From: Endomicrobium sp. | GTDB lineage: Bacteria > Elusimicrobiota > Endomicrobiia > Endomicrobiales > Endomicrobiaceae | Length of the DNA: 39,264 nt | Assembly: GCA_031264105.1 (NCBI GenBank) | Contig: JAISEM010000013.1 | Span: forward strand, 1-39,264 | Direction of reading: 5' to 3' | Shown: one piece after another, positions 19,814-29,683 of the stretch | How the letters are laid out: every line of letters starts with the position of its first letter | How positions within the stretch are numbered: position 1 is the first letter of the stretch | Made by a program: the position numbers and the translations under genes | Notes under the pieces: generated by a model | The model's database searches: none | What the model saw: the letters and a program-made list of their open reading frames with translations, nothing else | What the model was told of the DNA's origin: nothing

Positions 19814-22504
19814 ATGAAAAAACCTTTACTTTTTATATGCGTGCTATTTTTATTATCAGCACATAATTGCTTTGCAGGACATATACTTGTAGTTGATAGA
19901 GAAGTTAGGGGTATTATTAACGGCAATGATTCTGCATTAGATGGCTCTCCAATGACTGAAGATCCAAACTTTAACACAGTATTGGTCTCAGCTCGTCTTC
20001 CTGGTAGTGCTATGGTTAATGGTTCACAATTGACGAATGGGCTACTGTCAAACAATAAAATCATAATAAATTCTGGAGGCAAGGTAACTACTATTTGTGG
20101 TGGGTACATCACAAACACAGGTACTGCATATAACAATGAAGTTACAATTAATGATGGTGCTTGCGCAGGTGAAACTCCAGATAGCATATTTTGCATATAC
20201 GGCGCGCGAGTTTCCACAGGAACTGCATATAATAACGCAGTTGTAATTAAAAATTGTGGGACAGTAAATTCTGACATTCACGGATCAGCGGTTTATTATG
20301 GCGACGCACTAGGTAATACTGTTACGGTAAATTCTGGAGGATTTGTAGCAGGATTTATTTTTGGCGGAAGGATTAAAAATAATGGTAATGCAAACGGAAA
20401 CATAGTTACAATAAACGCCAGCGCAACTGTAGTAAATGATGTTTATGGTGGGAAGTCGGTTAACGGTAATGCTATAGGAAATACTGTAACACTTTTCGGA
20501 AACATAAATAGAATCATTTCGGGCGGAGATGTTAGTACTGGAAGTGCTATATCCAATGTAGTAAATATACAACCCGGGGCTAGCGTAGGACAAAGTGTTT
20601 ATGGTGGAAGTGCAACATTTGGAGATGCTAACAGCAACTCAATCACAATTGAAGATAGTCATATAACTATGGAAGCTAATGGCGGCTGGAGTAATTATGG
20701 GAATACAAATAACAATACAGTCAATATAAAGTCCCATGCCGAAATATCAGAAAATGTTTATGGCGGGTGGACTAGAGGTAATGGAAATGCAAACGGGAAC
20801 TTAGTTAATATAATGGGAGACGTTAGTATAAGCTCATGTGTTTTTTGTGGGCGTGTTGGGAATGGCACCGGAGATACTAATAACAATACTGTTAACATAT
20901 ATGGTACAACAAAAGCTCAGAGAGTGTATGCTGCTTTTAATCGTGGCAATGGCAATGCAATAGGTAATATTATTAATATTTATGGAACTGCAAATACGGA
21001 TATTTATTGCGCATGGATTGAGGATGGTAGGTCTGGTTTAGCAACAGATAATAAAGTTATAATCCACAAAACCGCCAAGCTTAATCCAGACCGTATCATA
21101 TTTGGCGCAACTGCAGGAGGAACAAATAATACATTGGAAATACATTCTAAAGATAATATTGCATATGGAGTTGCTGGTTTTCAAAATTATATTTTCTTTC
21201 TGCCTTCAGACATAAAATCTGGCGACGCAATGTTTATAGCAAGTAATGGACTGGGAAAAGAAAAATTAGTGGGAGGAGTAGAAGCACTTCATGATAATAG
21301 AATAGATCTTAACAGTATAGTCAAAATTGATATAGAAATGTCTCCTTATACTAAATTAAGACAAGGCGATTCCATAACTATTTTGCGTAGCAATAATGGA
21401 TTTGCTAATAATTTAAATATAACAGAGATAGAAGGACAAGGACAAACGCTTACTCTCAATGTTAAGCACAAGCTCAGCTTACATTCGGCTTCACATGATT
21501 TAATAGCGACATTAAAATCAAAAGAATCCGAGATCAGACCTGAAGCGAAATCTTTTTCTGAAGGCAAGATTGGCGAACTAGTATTTTTAAATTTTGGATC
21601 AGATCTTATAGCAAATAATGGAATACAAGAAGCATCCAAAGTTTTAGACTTAAAAATTTTTGGAGCTTTTGCCGGAGGACAAAGCAAGTATAATGCCGGA
21701 GGAACCATAAATTTAAATAACGTATCATTGTTGCTTGGAATAGCAAAAAAATTTAAAATAGACAGGTATACGCGCACAGACGTAATCACAGCCGGAATAT
21801 TTTGTGAATATGGAAATGGAAATTACAAAATAAAAGACGTACTCTCTACACGAGAAGTAAGAAGCAATGGAGATATAAGCTATATAGGAGCGGGATTGTT
21901 AGGGAAGCTAGATATTGGAAAGATTGAAGGATTGTATTGTCAAGGATCAGTAAGAGCAGGGAAAAGTAAAAACATATTTAATAGTGCAGACATAAAGGAT
22001 ATTTTTCAAAAAGAAGCAAGTTATGACTACGATGCAGCATATTATAGTTGTCATATAGGATGTGGTTATACATATAATCTAGCAGAAAATATTAATTTAG
22101 AATGGTACAGCAAATATACATTTACACACAAAAATGAGAAAGAAGTAACTTTGTCTACAGGTGAAAAAATAGATTTCAAAGGACTAAATTCCAACAGGAT
22201 AAGGGTAGGGCTAAAAGGTAAATACGAAATAAAAAGGAATACAAAATCAACACAAAAGCATACTAAATGGACAACAAATTTCTATACTGGTATTATGCAT
22301 GAGCAAGAATTTCAAGGCAATATAAACGCTACAATCCAAGATACTTACCAATTAGAAGAAATAAATTTGTCAGGGGCAACAGAGATAGGAGAATTAGGTT
22401 TTCAAATAAATGTCGGAAGAATAAACGTAGATGTCAGTGGAGAAGGATTTGTAGGAAAAATAAAAGGAATAACTGGAATGTTAAAATTAAAATACTCTAT
22501 ATAA
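19814..22504 (+). CDS. Repeat-rich beta-helix autotransporter
   Basis: The 896-residue product begins with a signal peptide (MKKPLLFICVLFLLSAHNCFA, cleavage likely before G22). Residues of about 50-420 form degenerate repeats of about 40 residues. Their consensus is roughly VYGG-x5-GNAxGNxVxI-x3-A-x-V (NANGNIVTI, NAIGNTVTL, DANSNSITI, NTNNNTVNI, NANGNLVNI, NAIGNIINI), a pattern expected for a right-handed beta-helix. After a linker, the last 280 or so residues have alternating amphipathic strands (IGAGLLGKLDIG, CHIGCGYTYNLAENINLEWYSKY, GLNSNRIRVGLKGKYEI) typical of an autotransporter barrel, ending KLKYSI. It should be an outer-membrane protein displaying a passenger. ATG 19814 is chosen over a TTG 18 nt upstream. 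It converges with a broken Pmp-like gene. Confidence 0.8.
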   Translation: MKKPLLFICVLFLLSAHNCFAGHILVVDREVRGIINGNDSALDGSPMTEDPNFNTVLVSARLPGSAMVNGSQLTNGLLSNNKIIINSGGKVTTICGGYITNTGTAYNNEVTINDGACAGETPDSIFCIYGARVSTGTAYNNAVVIKNCGTVNSDIHGSAVYYGDALGNTVTVNSGGFVAGFIFGGRIKNNGNANGNIVTINASATVVNDVYGGKSVNGNAIGNTVTLFGNINRIISGGDVSTGSAISNVVNIQPGASVGQSVYGGSATFGDANSNSITIEDSHITMEANGGWSNYGNTNNNTVNIKSHAEISENVYGGWTRGNGNANGNLVNIMGDVSISSCVFCGRVGNGTGDTNNNTVNIYGTTKAQRVYAAFNRGNGNAIGNIINIYGTANTDIYCAWIEDGRSGLATDNKVIIHKTAKLNPDRIIFGATAGGTNNTLEIHSKDNIAYGVAGFQNYIFFLPSDIKSGDAMFIASNGLGKEKLVGGVEALHDNRIDLNSIVKIDIEMSPYTKLRQGDSITILRSNNGFANNLNITEIEGQGQTLTLNVKHKLSLHSASHDLIATLKSKESEIRPEAKSFSEGKIGELVFLNFGSDLIANNGIQEASKVLDLKIFGAFAGGQSKYNAGGTINLNNVSLLLGIAKKFKIDRYTRTDVITAGIFCEYGNGNYKIKDVLSTREVRSNGDISYIGAGLLGKLDIGKIEGLYCQGSVRAGKSKNIFNSADIKDIFQKEASYDYDAAYYSCHIGCGYTYNLAENINLEWYSKYTFTHKNEKEVTLSTGEKIDFKGLNSNRIRVGLKGKYEIKRNTKSTQKHTKWTTNFYTGIMHEQEFQGNINATIQDTYQLEEINLSGATEIGELGFQINVGRINVDVSGEGFVGKIKGITGMLKLKYSI

Positions 22505-22520
22505 TAAATGACGATATTTT

Positions 22521-24858
22521 TCACCTTGTTAGCTTAGACGTTTTTTCATAAAAATCTTTCTGGACAAGATTAAATTTAAAATTTGTTCCAACATTGCAGT
22601 AAAAACCTCTGCCTGTATAAGCGTCAGGAATAGAAGTATTTATATTTGCGTAAATGCCAAAAGACTTGGCAATGTCGTAAATAATTCCTGCGCCGATATC
22701 GGCATTGAAGATATTATTTTCTATTCCTTTAATAGTCGTGGATTATCTGCCACAAAGAAGTAAATCTATTTTTAATTCAACCTGCCACTTAAATTTTGTA
22801 TTTATACCATTGTTTATTTGAAAACCAAATACTGGTCCGGCTTTTTTGTATGAATTGTTAAAAACGCTTAGATCTGCAACATCAGCGCCTTTTTCAATAA
22901 AATCATCTATATGTACATAACCATAATCAACTCCAACAAAAGGTCTTAAACGCAATTTATCTCTGTAGTAGAAATTATAAGCAAGTTCAGCTGCAATATT
23001 AACGCTATACCCTTCAAAATCTGCGTTAGTTTTCCTATTTAAATACTTTATGCTTCTTGAGGAAGTATATTTTTCCCTACTACCAGCAAGCAACGCTCTT
23101 ATTTCTAAATTATTATCAAGGAAATATGAACCGTAACATCCAACATTATATCCGGCTACATCTACTTTATCGTCATTCTCAATAGACTTAGAATCAATAG
23201 AGCCTGCTGTTATACCAAAAATATGAGCATCATCTTTTAATGTATCAAACCCCGCTTGGATACCATTGCGAGTAGATTTAAAATCGCCTTTCCAACCTTA
23301 AAAAAATGTTACTTTTTACATCGCTTAGGGCTGGCAGTGTAATGGCATTAGCATAAATATATCCAGAAAGATTATTCAAAGCATCTTTTTTACTTAAAGT
23401 ATTATTATCATAACCTGAAAGCGCGCTTCTTGGAGCATTCATTTTATCTATTGTGTCAATTATATAAAAGAAGTCCCCTAAGGATTGGCCATAATCAGTG
23501 TCTAAAGCAAAAGCTATACTGCGCTCATTCATAATCAATGTCTCCATGAACTCTAGTCATTATACTGCCTTGCGCATTTGTATTGTCAAAAGTAATATTT
23601 CCAGATCCGCCAACACTACCGCTTACTATAATTATGTTATATTTTAAACTAGAACTGTTAACGCCTGAAAGAGAAATTTTAATCATGGCGCCATCCATCT
23701 GGGAGCGGGTCTTAACAGTTATTAGATCTACAAATTTGCTGTTCACATCTACATCATAATATAAAGATGCCGCTGAACTTAAATTCTCAAATATTAGCTC
23801 GTTTGAGCTTTTAGTTGCCATATTTATAAATGCGCTTGATGAAAAATAAACATTTTCTCCAGAAAATATTGAACCATCTCCAAAACGTAAGGTGCCATCA
23901 TTTACGTAAAGTGTTTGAATGTAAAAATCTCCATTAAAGATAAGTACTCCTTGTCCTATTTTAGTCACAATATTATTATTGCTAGCGTTGCATAGTATTC
24001 CACCGTCAAGAGTTATTGTCCTTGCCTCAGCTACGTCAAATGTCAAATTGCCGCCCGATTCCATATATATATCATTTCTTAAATAAGTACCATCTAATTC
24101 TCTTTTCATTGTATTTCCAGAAAACAAAACATCTTTTGTTATAGCTCTTATATTTGAAGCGCCGCCTACTAAGCATAGCGCTCCGCCAGAGTTAGAGCTT
24201 TATTGTCAATAAAATATCCGGCCATCATTTAAAACAATGCCATTTGCACGTACTACCCCGCCTAAAGAAGACTCATTGTTTTCAGCAATAACATAAGAGT
24301 TAAAATTCACAGTTCCAGAACCACAATAAACAGCTCCGCCTGCTCCACTTAAAGCTGAGTTTTCTTTAAATACAACATTATCAGTAAACATTAGAGTTCC
24401 TGAAGATAAAAATATAGCTCCTCCCGCGCCTGTTCTTGAGCTATTTTGTATAAAAGACGCTTTACCATTTAACGTAAAATTCATTCCATGAATACGAATT
24501 GCAGCACCGCCGTTAAGAGAACTTCCATTATAAATTGCGCCTTTTAAAACTATTCCATTTATATTTAAAGATGTATTCTGTGAATTTTCTGGAAGAGAAA
24601 AAAACTATTCTCTTTGCTTGCTGTAAGGGTTCTTGTTGTGTTGTAATCATCGCTACTTAGGCTCGAGTTTGATTGAAGGACAATTGATGTTGATAAAGAA
24701 AAGTTTCCATAGAAAATGCCAGGATTGCTAGAACTGATAGCTGCCCAATTTTCAGTATTATCTACATCAAACTGCGTTTTAAAGTTTACAGCGTTTAAAA
24801 TCGCCGCAGTATAAAAGAAAAAACAAATAATAGAACCTATTACTTTTAATTTTTTCAT
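22521..24858 (-). pseudogene. Pmp-like autotransporter, multiply frameshifted
   Basis: The 5' end (24565-24858) encodes a signal peptide (MKKLKVIGSIICFFFYTAAI). Shifting frame at a T/C-rich run near 24600 gives LPENSQNTSLNING and then a passenger with alternating Pmp motifs: FIQN, GGAI, FKEN, GGAV, FIDN, GGAL, FSGN. Further frames give a beta-solenoid segment (SGGNLTFDVAEARTITLDGG..LIFNGDFYI) and barrel pieces (AELAYNFYYRDKLRLRPFVG, FQINNGINTKFKWQVEL). The last piece ends near FYCNVGTNFKFNL and a stop at 22521. At least four frame changes are required across about 780 codons. FxxN and GGA(I/L/V) repeats are the hallmark of chlamydial polymorphic membrane proteins. No functional product is likely. 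Confidence 0.78.
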
Positions 24859-24911
24859 CTATCGGGATTTTATATAATACTTTAAGATTTGTAAAATATA
24901 TTTAAAACGAA

Positions 24912-25181
24912 CTAATCTTTAATTGAAAATCTATACTCTATCTCTCCAGGTGCTGCAACGTTTAGTTCGCTACGGACCATTCTTTCTAAGTAAGATGGTT
25001 CGTTTTCAAGATAGTGTATTCTTTTTTTAAGCAATTCATTTTGATAACGAGCATATTTAATGATTCTATTTAATTTATTTACTTCAAAAAATCGTCTAAC
25101 AAGAGTTCTGTTACCCTCGTTAAAAATCAAAATTAACAAAAAAACTAGTAATATAATGTAGCGAATTCTTATTTTTTTCAT
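24912..25181 (-). CDS. ftsB: FtsB/DivIC-like septum formation initiator
   Basis: The 89-residue protein has a short basic N-terminus (MKKIRIRY), one transmembrane helix (about 8-21), then a coiled coil (about 33-58). It ends with a family-like block: NEPSYLERMVRSELNVAAPGEIEYRF. That tail matches the usual ARxELGxxxPGE ending of FtsB/DivIC proteins. These single-span proteins join FtsL and FtsQ in the divisome and help activate septal peptidoglycan synthesis. It lies 25 nt downstream of the LptE gene on the same strand, so it is probably co-transcribed with leuS and lptE. Confidence 0.8.
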   Translation of the reverse strand: MKKIRIRYIILLVFLLILIFNEGNRTLVRRFFEVNKLNRIIKYARYQNELLKKRIHYLENEPSYLERMVRSELNVAAPGEIEYRFSIKD

Positions 25182-25206
25182 AATTTTGTTTTAACAATTT
25201 TTCTTA

Positions 25207-25791
25207 CTATTGAGGCGGGACTTTTTTTTCAGACATACTAGTTACAGAACCAAAACCTTTAATAACCCTTTTTATAATATTTCTAGATATTTTACCCCAG
25301 ACAATTTCTCTTGCTTCCTCTTCGCTCATTCCTTCCCCAAAAGCGTCTTCATTGCTTGGTCTTTTGTTTATGTCGCGATAAATCTGTATACCGTCCACGT
25401 TAGGCTCAGTCCATAGAGTTACATTATTATCTTTATCAACCAATGAAACGCTTACAATAATCCACATTTTGTATTGTTCTACAGAACCGCTTGTATCATA
25501 TATAAGTGGCTGTAAAATGTATTTTTTAATCGTTGCAGTAAGAACACCATCCGCATCCTTTTCATCATTTACTAAAGACAAACGTCCATCGCTAATTATT
25601 TCGTCTATAACTGCATTTGTAAATTTTGCTTCTATGCCGAATTGATTAGTATTATTTTCAAAAGGCTTAACATAAACCTTCTTTATATGTTCCGGCAGGA
25701 GTTGAGCTGCAGGCTCATAAGTAGACATGCACGAAGTAAGATTCGTCATAAATAAGGCAATCACAAATAAATATGTAATAAATCTTTTCAC
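25207..25791 (-). CDS. lptE: LptE-like LPS-assembly lipoprotein
   Basis: The 194-residue protein has a lipoprotein signal with Cys21 in NLTSC. The body shows the LptE pattern: an early IKKVYVKPFENNTNQFGIE strand, a FTNAVIDEIISDGRLSLV helix-strand, and DADGVLTATIKKY, followed by IIVSVSLVDKDN. LptE plugs the LptD barrel and helps deliver lipopolysaccharide to the outer surface. A leuS-lptE order is common in other Gram-negative groups and is seen here with 13 nt spacing. The long C-terminal helix (SEEEAREIVWGKISRNIIKRV) is in keeping with the family. It implies that this organism still makes an LPS-bearing outer membrane. Confidence 0.8.
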   Translation of the reverse strand: MKRFITYLFVIALFMTNLTSCMSTYEPAAQLLPEHIKKVYVKPFENNTNQFGIEAKFTNAVIDEIISDGRLSLVNDEKDADGVLTATIKKYILQPLIYDTSGSVEQYKMWIIVSVSLVDKDNNVTLWTEPNVDGIQIYRDINKRPSNEDAFGEGMSEEEAREIVWGKISRNIIKRVIKGFGSVTSMSEKKVPPQ

Positions 25792-25804
25792 AAAGCCTCC
25801 ATAG

Positions 25805-28243
25805 CTACTTTGCTACTATAGTAACTATTTTATTTTTAACATATATACATTTTATTATCTCTTTACCCTTTAACTGCGGCGAGATTTTATCGTTGGAACT
25901 TACAGCATTTTTAACATCATTTTCAGACGCATTAACCGAAACCGTAATTCTGCCTTTCAATTTTCCGTTTATTTGAACCGGAAGTTCAACTGAAGATTCT
26001 TCAATCATATTCTCGTCGAAAATAGGCCAAGCATGAACGGATATAGAGTCGTTATTGCCTAATCTTTCCCAAATTTCCTCGCAAATGTGAGGAGTAACCG
26101 GAGAAAGCAGCAATATCAACGTCTTATACGCTTCCAGACACGTTCCATTATCATTGGAATGATATTTGTATGAATATAATGCATTTACAAGTTCCATAAT
26201 AGAAGATATTACAGTATTAAATTGAATTTCTTTTTCAATATCAAGCGTTACCTTTTTTATTGTTTTATGCATTATTCTTAAAATATCTTCTCTGTCTTTT
26301 TGAGAAGCGGAATTTTCAGACTTTGTGTTTACAACGTCAAAAAGACGCCATACTCTGTTTACAAATCTCCAACAACCCTCTATTCCATCAGAAGACCAGT
26401 CAAGCTGTTTTTGAGGTGGAGCTGCAAAAAGAATAAATAGTCTTGCGGTATCTGCACCGTATTTGGAAAGAAGTTCATCGGGACTTACAATATTTCCTTT
26501 TGATTTTGACATTGCGCTGCCAGCGAGAGTTACCATTCCCTGCGTTAATAGATTTGTAAACGGTTCATCGTATTTTACAAGACCTAAATCTCTCATAACT
26601 TTAAACCAAAAACGAGCGTATATCAAATGCATACATGCATGCTCTATCCCGCCGATGTATTGATTTACAGGCATCCAATAGTTTGCTTTTTGGCTATCAA
26701 AAGGTGCTTTGTCGTTGTGCGCATCGCAATATCTTGAGTAGTACCAAGAAGAATCTAAAAAAGTGTCCATAGTGTCTATTTCTCTTCTTGCATCTTTGCC
26801 GCATTTTGGACATTTAACGCTTACAAACGTCTTGCTTGTCTTTAAAGGCGATTCTCCTGACCCTGTAAACTCTACATCTTGCGGAAGAAGTACGGGCAAA
26901 TTTTTTTCAGGTACTGGGACAATGCCGCAATGATCGCAATGAATCATTGGTATAGGAGTGCCCCAATATCTTTGCCTTGAAACTAACCAATCTTTAAGTT
27001 TAAAATTTACTGTCTTTTTCCCAGCACCTTGTTTTTCAATCCAACTTGAAACAATATCAAAAGCTTCAGTTGATTTTATTGAATCAAACTGGCCTGAATT
27101 GACGAAAATACCTTCATCTTCATAAGCATGTTTACTTACATCTGAATTATCGCCTTTTATTACTTCTATAATCGGTACACCAAATTTCTTAGCAAATTCC
27201 CAATCTCTTTGGTCATGAGCAGGAACCGCCATTATAGCGCCGGTACCGTATCCTGTTAAAACATAATCTGCGGTGAAAATAGGGATTTCCTTTCCTGTAG
27301 CAGGATTTATAGCATTTATGCCTTCTACTCTTATTCCAGTTTTTTCTTTGCTTGATGATCTTTCTATATTTGATTTTCTACCACTTGCAACAATATACTC
27401 TGCGACCTGTGCATAATTTGCGATTTTAGGCTTCAGTTCATTTATTATTTCATGTTCGGGAGCTACAACCATAAAAGTCACGCCAAAAATTGTATCTGGC
27501 CTAGTAGTAAATATTTTTAAGTTTTTTTCAGTACCTGAAATTTTGAAATCCACTTCAGCTCCAAAAGATTTCCCTATCCAATTTTTCTGCATAGACAAAA
27601 CCTGTTGAGGCCAGCCGCCAAGTTGTTTGTGTCCTTCTAAAAGTTCTTGCGCATAATCAGTGATTTTTATAAACCACTGCTCCAACTCTTTATGCTCAAT
27701 ATGACCATCGCACCTCCAACAAGTTCCGTTTGAAACCTGTTCGTTGGCAAGAACTGTTTGACATGACGGGCACCAATTTACATTGGCACTTTTTCTAAAA
27801 ACTAACCCTTTTTCCCACATCTTTATAAAAAACCACTGAGTCCACTTGTAATACTCAGGGTCGCACGTTGCGGTTTCTCTGCTCCAGTCATAAGAAAAAC
27901 CCATAGATTTTAACTGCTCTCTCATACGGGCTATATTTTGCTTAGTCCATTTTGCAGGATGGATTTTGTTTTTTATTGCAGCATTTTCAGCAGGAAGACC
28001 AAATGCGTCCCAGCCTGTTGCGTACAAAACATTTTTTCCTCTCATTCTATGAAACCGGGCACAAACATCGCCAACGCTATAATTTCTGACATGGCCCATA
28101 TGTAAATCCCCAGAAGGATAAGGGAGCATTTCTAGGCAACAATATTTTTCTTTTTTAGAATCTTCTTTGCTTTCAAATATTTTATTTTCAACCCATTTCT
28201 TTTGCCACTTTTTCTCTACTTCTAAATGATTATACTCTGCCAT
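25805..28243 (-). CDS. leuS: Leucyl-tRNA synthetase
   Basis: LeuS charges tRNA-Leu. The 812-residue protein has the HIGH motif as HMGH (48-51), a zinc-like CPSCQ..CWRCD module, the CP1 editing domain (TTRPDTIFGVTF, GYGTGAIMAVPAHDQRD), and WLVSRQRYWGTPIP. The KMSKS loop appears as AMSKSKGN, with the first lysine replaced by alanine. The anticodon-binding domain ends with a short C-terminal extension. ATG 28243 is chosen because GGGGAGAGG lies just before it; an in-frame start at 28270 would add nine residues. lptE and the ftsB-like gene follow. No T-box leader is evident in the short upstream region. Confidence 0.96.
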   Translation of the reverse strand: MAEYNHLEVEKKWQKKWVENKIFESKEDSKKEKYCCLEMLPYPSGDLHMGHVRNYSVGDVCARFHRMRGKNVLYATGWDAFGLPAENAAIKNKIHPAKWTKQNIARMREQLKSMGFSYDWSRETATCDPEYYKWTQWFFIKMWEKGLVFRKSANVNWCPSCQTVLANEQVSNGTCWRCDGHIEHKELEQWFIKITDYAQELLEGHKQLGGWPQQVLSMQKNWIGKSFGAEVDFKISGTEKNLKIFTTRPDTIFGVTFMVVAPEHEIINELKPKIANYAQVAEYIVASGRKSNIERSSSKEKTGIRVEGINAINPATGKEIPIFTADYVLTGYGTGAIMAVPAHDQRDWEFAKKFGVPIIEVIKGDNSDVSKHAYEDEGIFVNSGQFDSIKSTEAFDIVSSWIEKQGAGKKTVNFKLKDWLVSRQRYWGTPIPMIHCDHCGIVPVPEKNLPVLLPQDVEFTGSGESPLKTSKTFVSVKCPKCGKDARREIDTMDTFLDSSWYYSRYCDAHNDKAPFDSQKANYWMPVNQYIGGIEHACMHLIYARFWFKVMRDLGLVKYDEPFTNLLTQGMVTLAGSAMSKSKGNIVSPDELLSKYGADTARLFILFAAPPQKQLDWSSDGIEGCWRFVNRVWRLFDVVNTKSENSASQKDREDILRIMHKTIKKVTLDIEKEIQFNTVISSIMELVNALYSYKYHSNDNGTCLEAYKTLILLLSPVTPHICEEIWERLGNNDSISVHAWPIFDENMIEESSVELPVQINGKLKGRITVSVNASENDVKNAVSSNDKISPQLKGKEIIKCIYVKNKIVTIVAK

Positions 28244-28294
28244 TGCCTCTCCCCTCATCCCCGCAATCAATACCGTATTTTTTTATATCTTTAA

Positions 28295-28640
28295 TTATGT
28301 TTTCAAATTCAATTTAATATGCGATATATCAGATTTAGCTGTCTTCCATAAAACGTCAATATCGACACAAAATAGTCGTGAATCAACTTATCTCTCATCC
28401 CAGCTGTTCGTTTCCTTTCGCGGGATTTTAGGATAATATCGGCGCGAAAACTTAAAGGTATTCTCGTTGAAGCCTCTCCAATGATTTCAATAGCTCTTAT
28501 TGTAGCATATATGTTCTTCTATCATTGTCCATGTCAAAATCTTCTTTTGAAAAAGACTTTATAAAAATCTTAATATCTTTACATGAGGAAATAATGTCTT
28601 GCATATAATCTGTATATCCCTCTTATTTGACATATATACC
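28295..28640 (-). pseudogene. HEPN-domain toxin (HepT-like) remnant
   Basis: Three short frames rebuild a HEPN (DUF86) protein: DYMQDIISSCKDIKIFIKSFSKEDF, then AIEIIGEAS, then GMRDKLIHDYF, and finally VDIDVLWKTAKSDI. The RDKLIHDY stretch is an exact R-x4-H-x-Y HepT ribonuclease motif. At least two frameshifts break it. It lies directly downstream of the MntA-like remnant, as in HepT/MntA toxin-antitoxin operons. The gene is dead but its catalytic motif is still legible, so decay is recent. Confidence 0.75.
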
Positions 28641-28923
28641 CTCATTTAAAATCCTTGCGCCTATCTTTTGGGGCATTAATGCCGATTTCATTACTAAATC
28701 TACTTTTTCCCTCTGTATATTTACTCAATTTTTATTCAAGAGTTATATAAGACAACAACCCTATAGGTTTTGAAAATTCAACAAGAATATCTAAATCGCT
28801 TTTTTCAGTTTGCTTTACTGTTAAATAGGAACCAAAAACACCTAGATTTTTACCTTACATGATTCTTTCAGCAATGGCTTTCTGTTTTTTTAATTTAATT
28901 AGAATATTATTTAATTCTGTCAT
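28640..28923 (-). pseudogene. MntA-like minimal nucleotidyltransferase antitoxin remnant
   Basis: From ATG 28923 a single frame reads TELNNILIKLKKQKAIAERIM, a stop, then GVFGSYLTVKQTEKSDLDI and LVEFSKPIGLLSYITLE before further stops. The GS-x10-D-x-D pattern of MntA/MNT adenylyltransferases is intact (GS, ten residues, DLD). Three or more in-frame stops (TAA, TAA, TGA) inactivate it. In known pairs MntA neutralises HepT by adenylylating it. It stands between tlyA and leuS on the same strand. Confidence 0.75.
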
Positions 28924-28945
28924 TTTTTACTCCAAATAATGTCTG

Positions 28946-29683
28946 TTATTTTTGTAATAAAACAAAATGTTCTAGATTTCCTTTGGGACCTTTAAGCCCT
29001 GAGTCTGCTTCTGAAATTATTTTAAAATCTAAATTCAGAGCAAAATTTTTAATTTTATTTATAGCTTTTTGCCTCAACTTTTCATCCCTTGCAACACCTT
29101 TCTTTATTTCTGAAGGTTCAAGCTCAAATTGCGGTTTTATCATAGCTAAAACAAAAGCTTTATCTGAAATACTTTTATACGCTATAGGCAAAATTTTATC
29201 AAGCGATATAAAAGAAACGTCTATAGTTGCAAAGCCTATTTTATCTTTTAATAAGCTATCGTCAAAATATCTGAAGTTAACGTTTTCTATATTTATTACT
29301 CTTTTATCATTTCTTAATTTATAATGAAGCTGGCCTGATCCAACATCTACAGCATAAACTTTGACTGCCCCTTTTTGAAGCATGCAATCTGTAAAACCGC
29401 CTGTTGAAGCGCCAATATCAAGACAAATATATCCGTTAACGTCAATATCTAAAGCATTTAGAGCCGATTCTAACTTCAATCCGCCTCTAGAAAGATAAGG
29501 GTTTGCATTTCTCACTTCAACTATGTCTTTATCGTCAACTAGCAAACCGGGTTTATATTGGACTTGATCGTTAACAAAAACACTTCCGCCTATTATAAAT
29601 GCTTGAGCTTTGGTTCTTGTCTCTGACAAACCATTTTCAAACAATAAAACATCAAGTCGTTTTTTATTTTTAGTTTTTTCCAT
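28946..29683 (-). CDS. tlyA: TlyA-type rRNA 2'-O-methyltransferase (hemolysin A family)
   Basis: The N-terminus is an S4 RNA-binding domain (RLDVLLFENGLSETRTKAQ..GGSVFVND). An FtsJ-like methyltransferase domain follows, with the SAM motif LDIGASTGGFTDC and the later VDVGSGQLHYKL, ATIDVSFISL and MIKPQFE segments. TlyA enzymes methylate ribosomal RNA at the subunit interface; the hemolysin label is historical. The 245-residue length is typical. The start overlaps the dxs 3' end by 14 nt. ATG 29683 is favoured over an in-frame TTG two codons earlier. A dxs-tlyA order is frequent in bacteria. Confidence 0.92.
   Translation of the reverse strand: MEKTKNKKRLDVLLFENGLSETRTKAQAFIIGGSVFVNDQVQYKPGLLVDDKDIVEVRNANPYLSRGGLKLESALNALDIDVNGYICLDIGASTGGFTDCMLQKGAVKVYAVDVGSGQLHYKLRNDKRVINIENVNFRYFDDSLLKDKIGFATIDVSFISLDKILPIAYKSISDKAFVLAMIKPQFELEPSEIKKGVARDEKLRQKAINKIKNFALNLDFKIISEADSGLKGPKGNLEHFVLLQK

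Noticed and set aside
20048-20593. Minus-strand reading frames rich in Ser/Tyr/Cys opposite the autotransporter repeats
   Set aside because: They mirror the repeat periodicity of the plus-strand gene and have no start signals.
20200-21000. CRISPR array or tandem DNA repeat
   Set aside because: Repetition is at protein level with varied codons. There are no identical direct repeats with unique spacers.
28244-28294. T-box leucine riboswitch before leuS
   Set aside because: The leader is too short for a T-box, and no specifier or antiterminator element can be seen.
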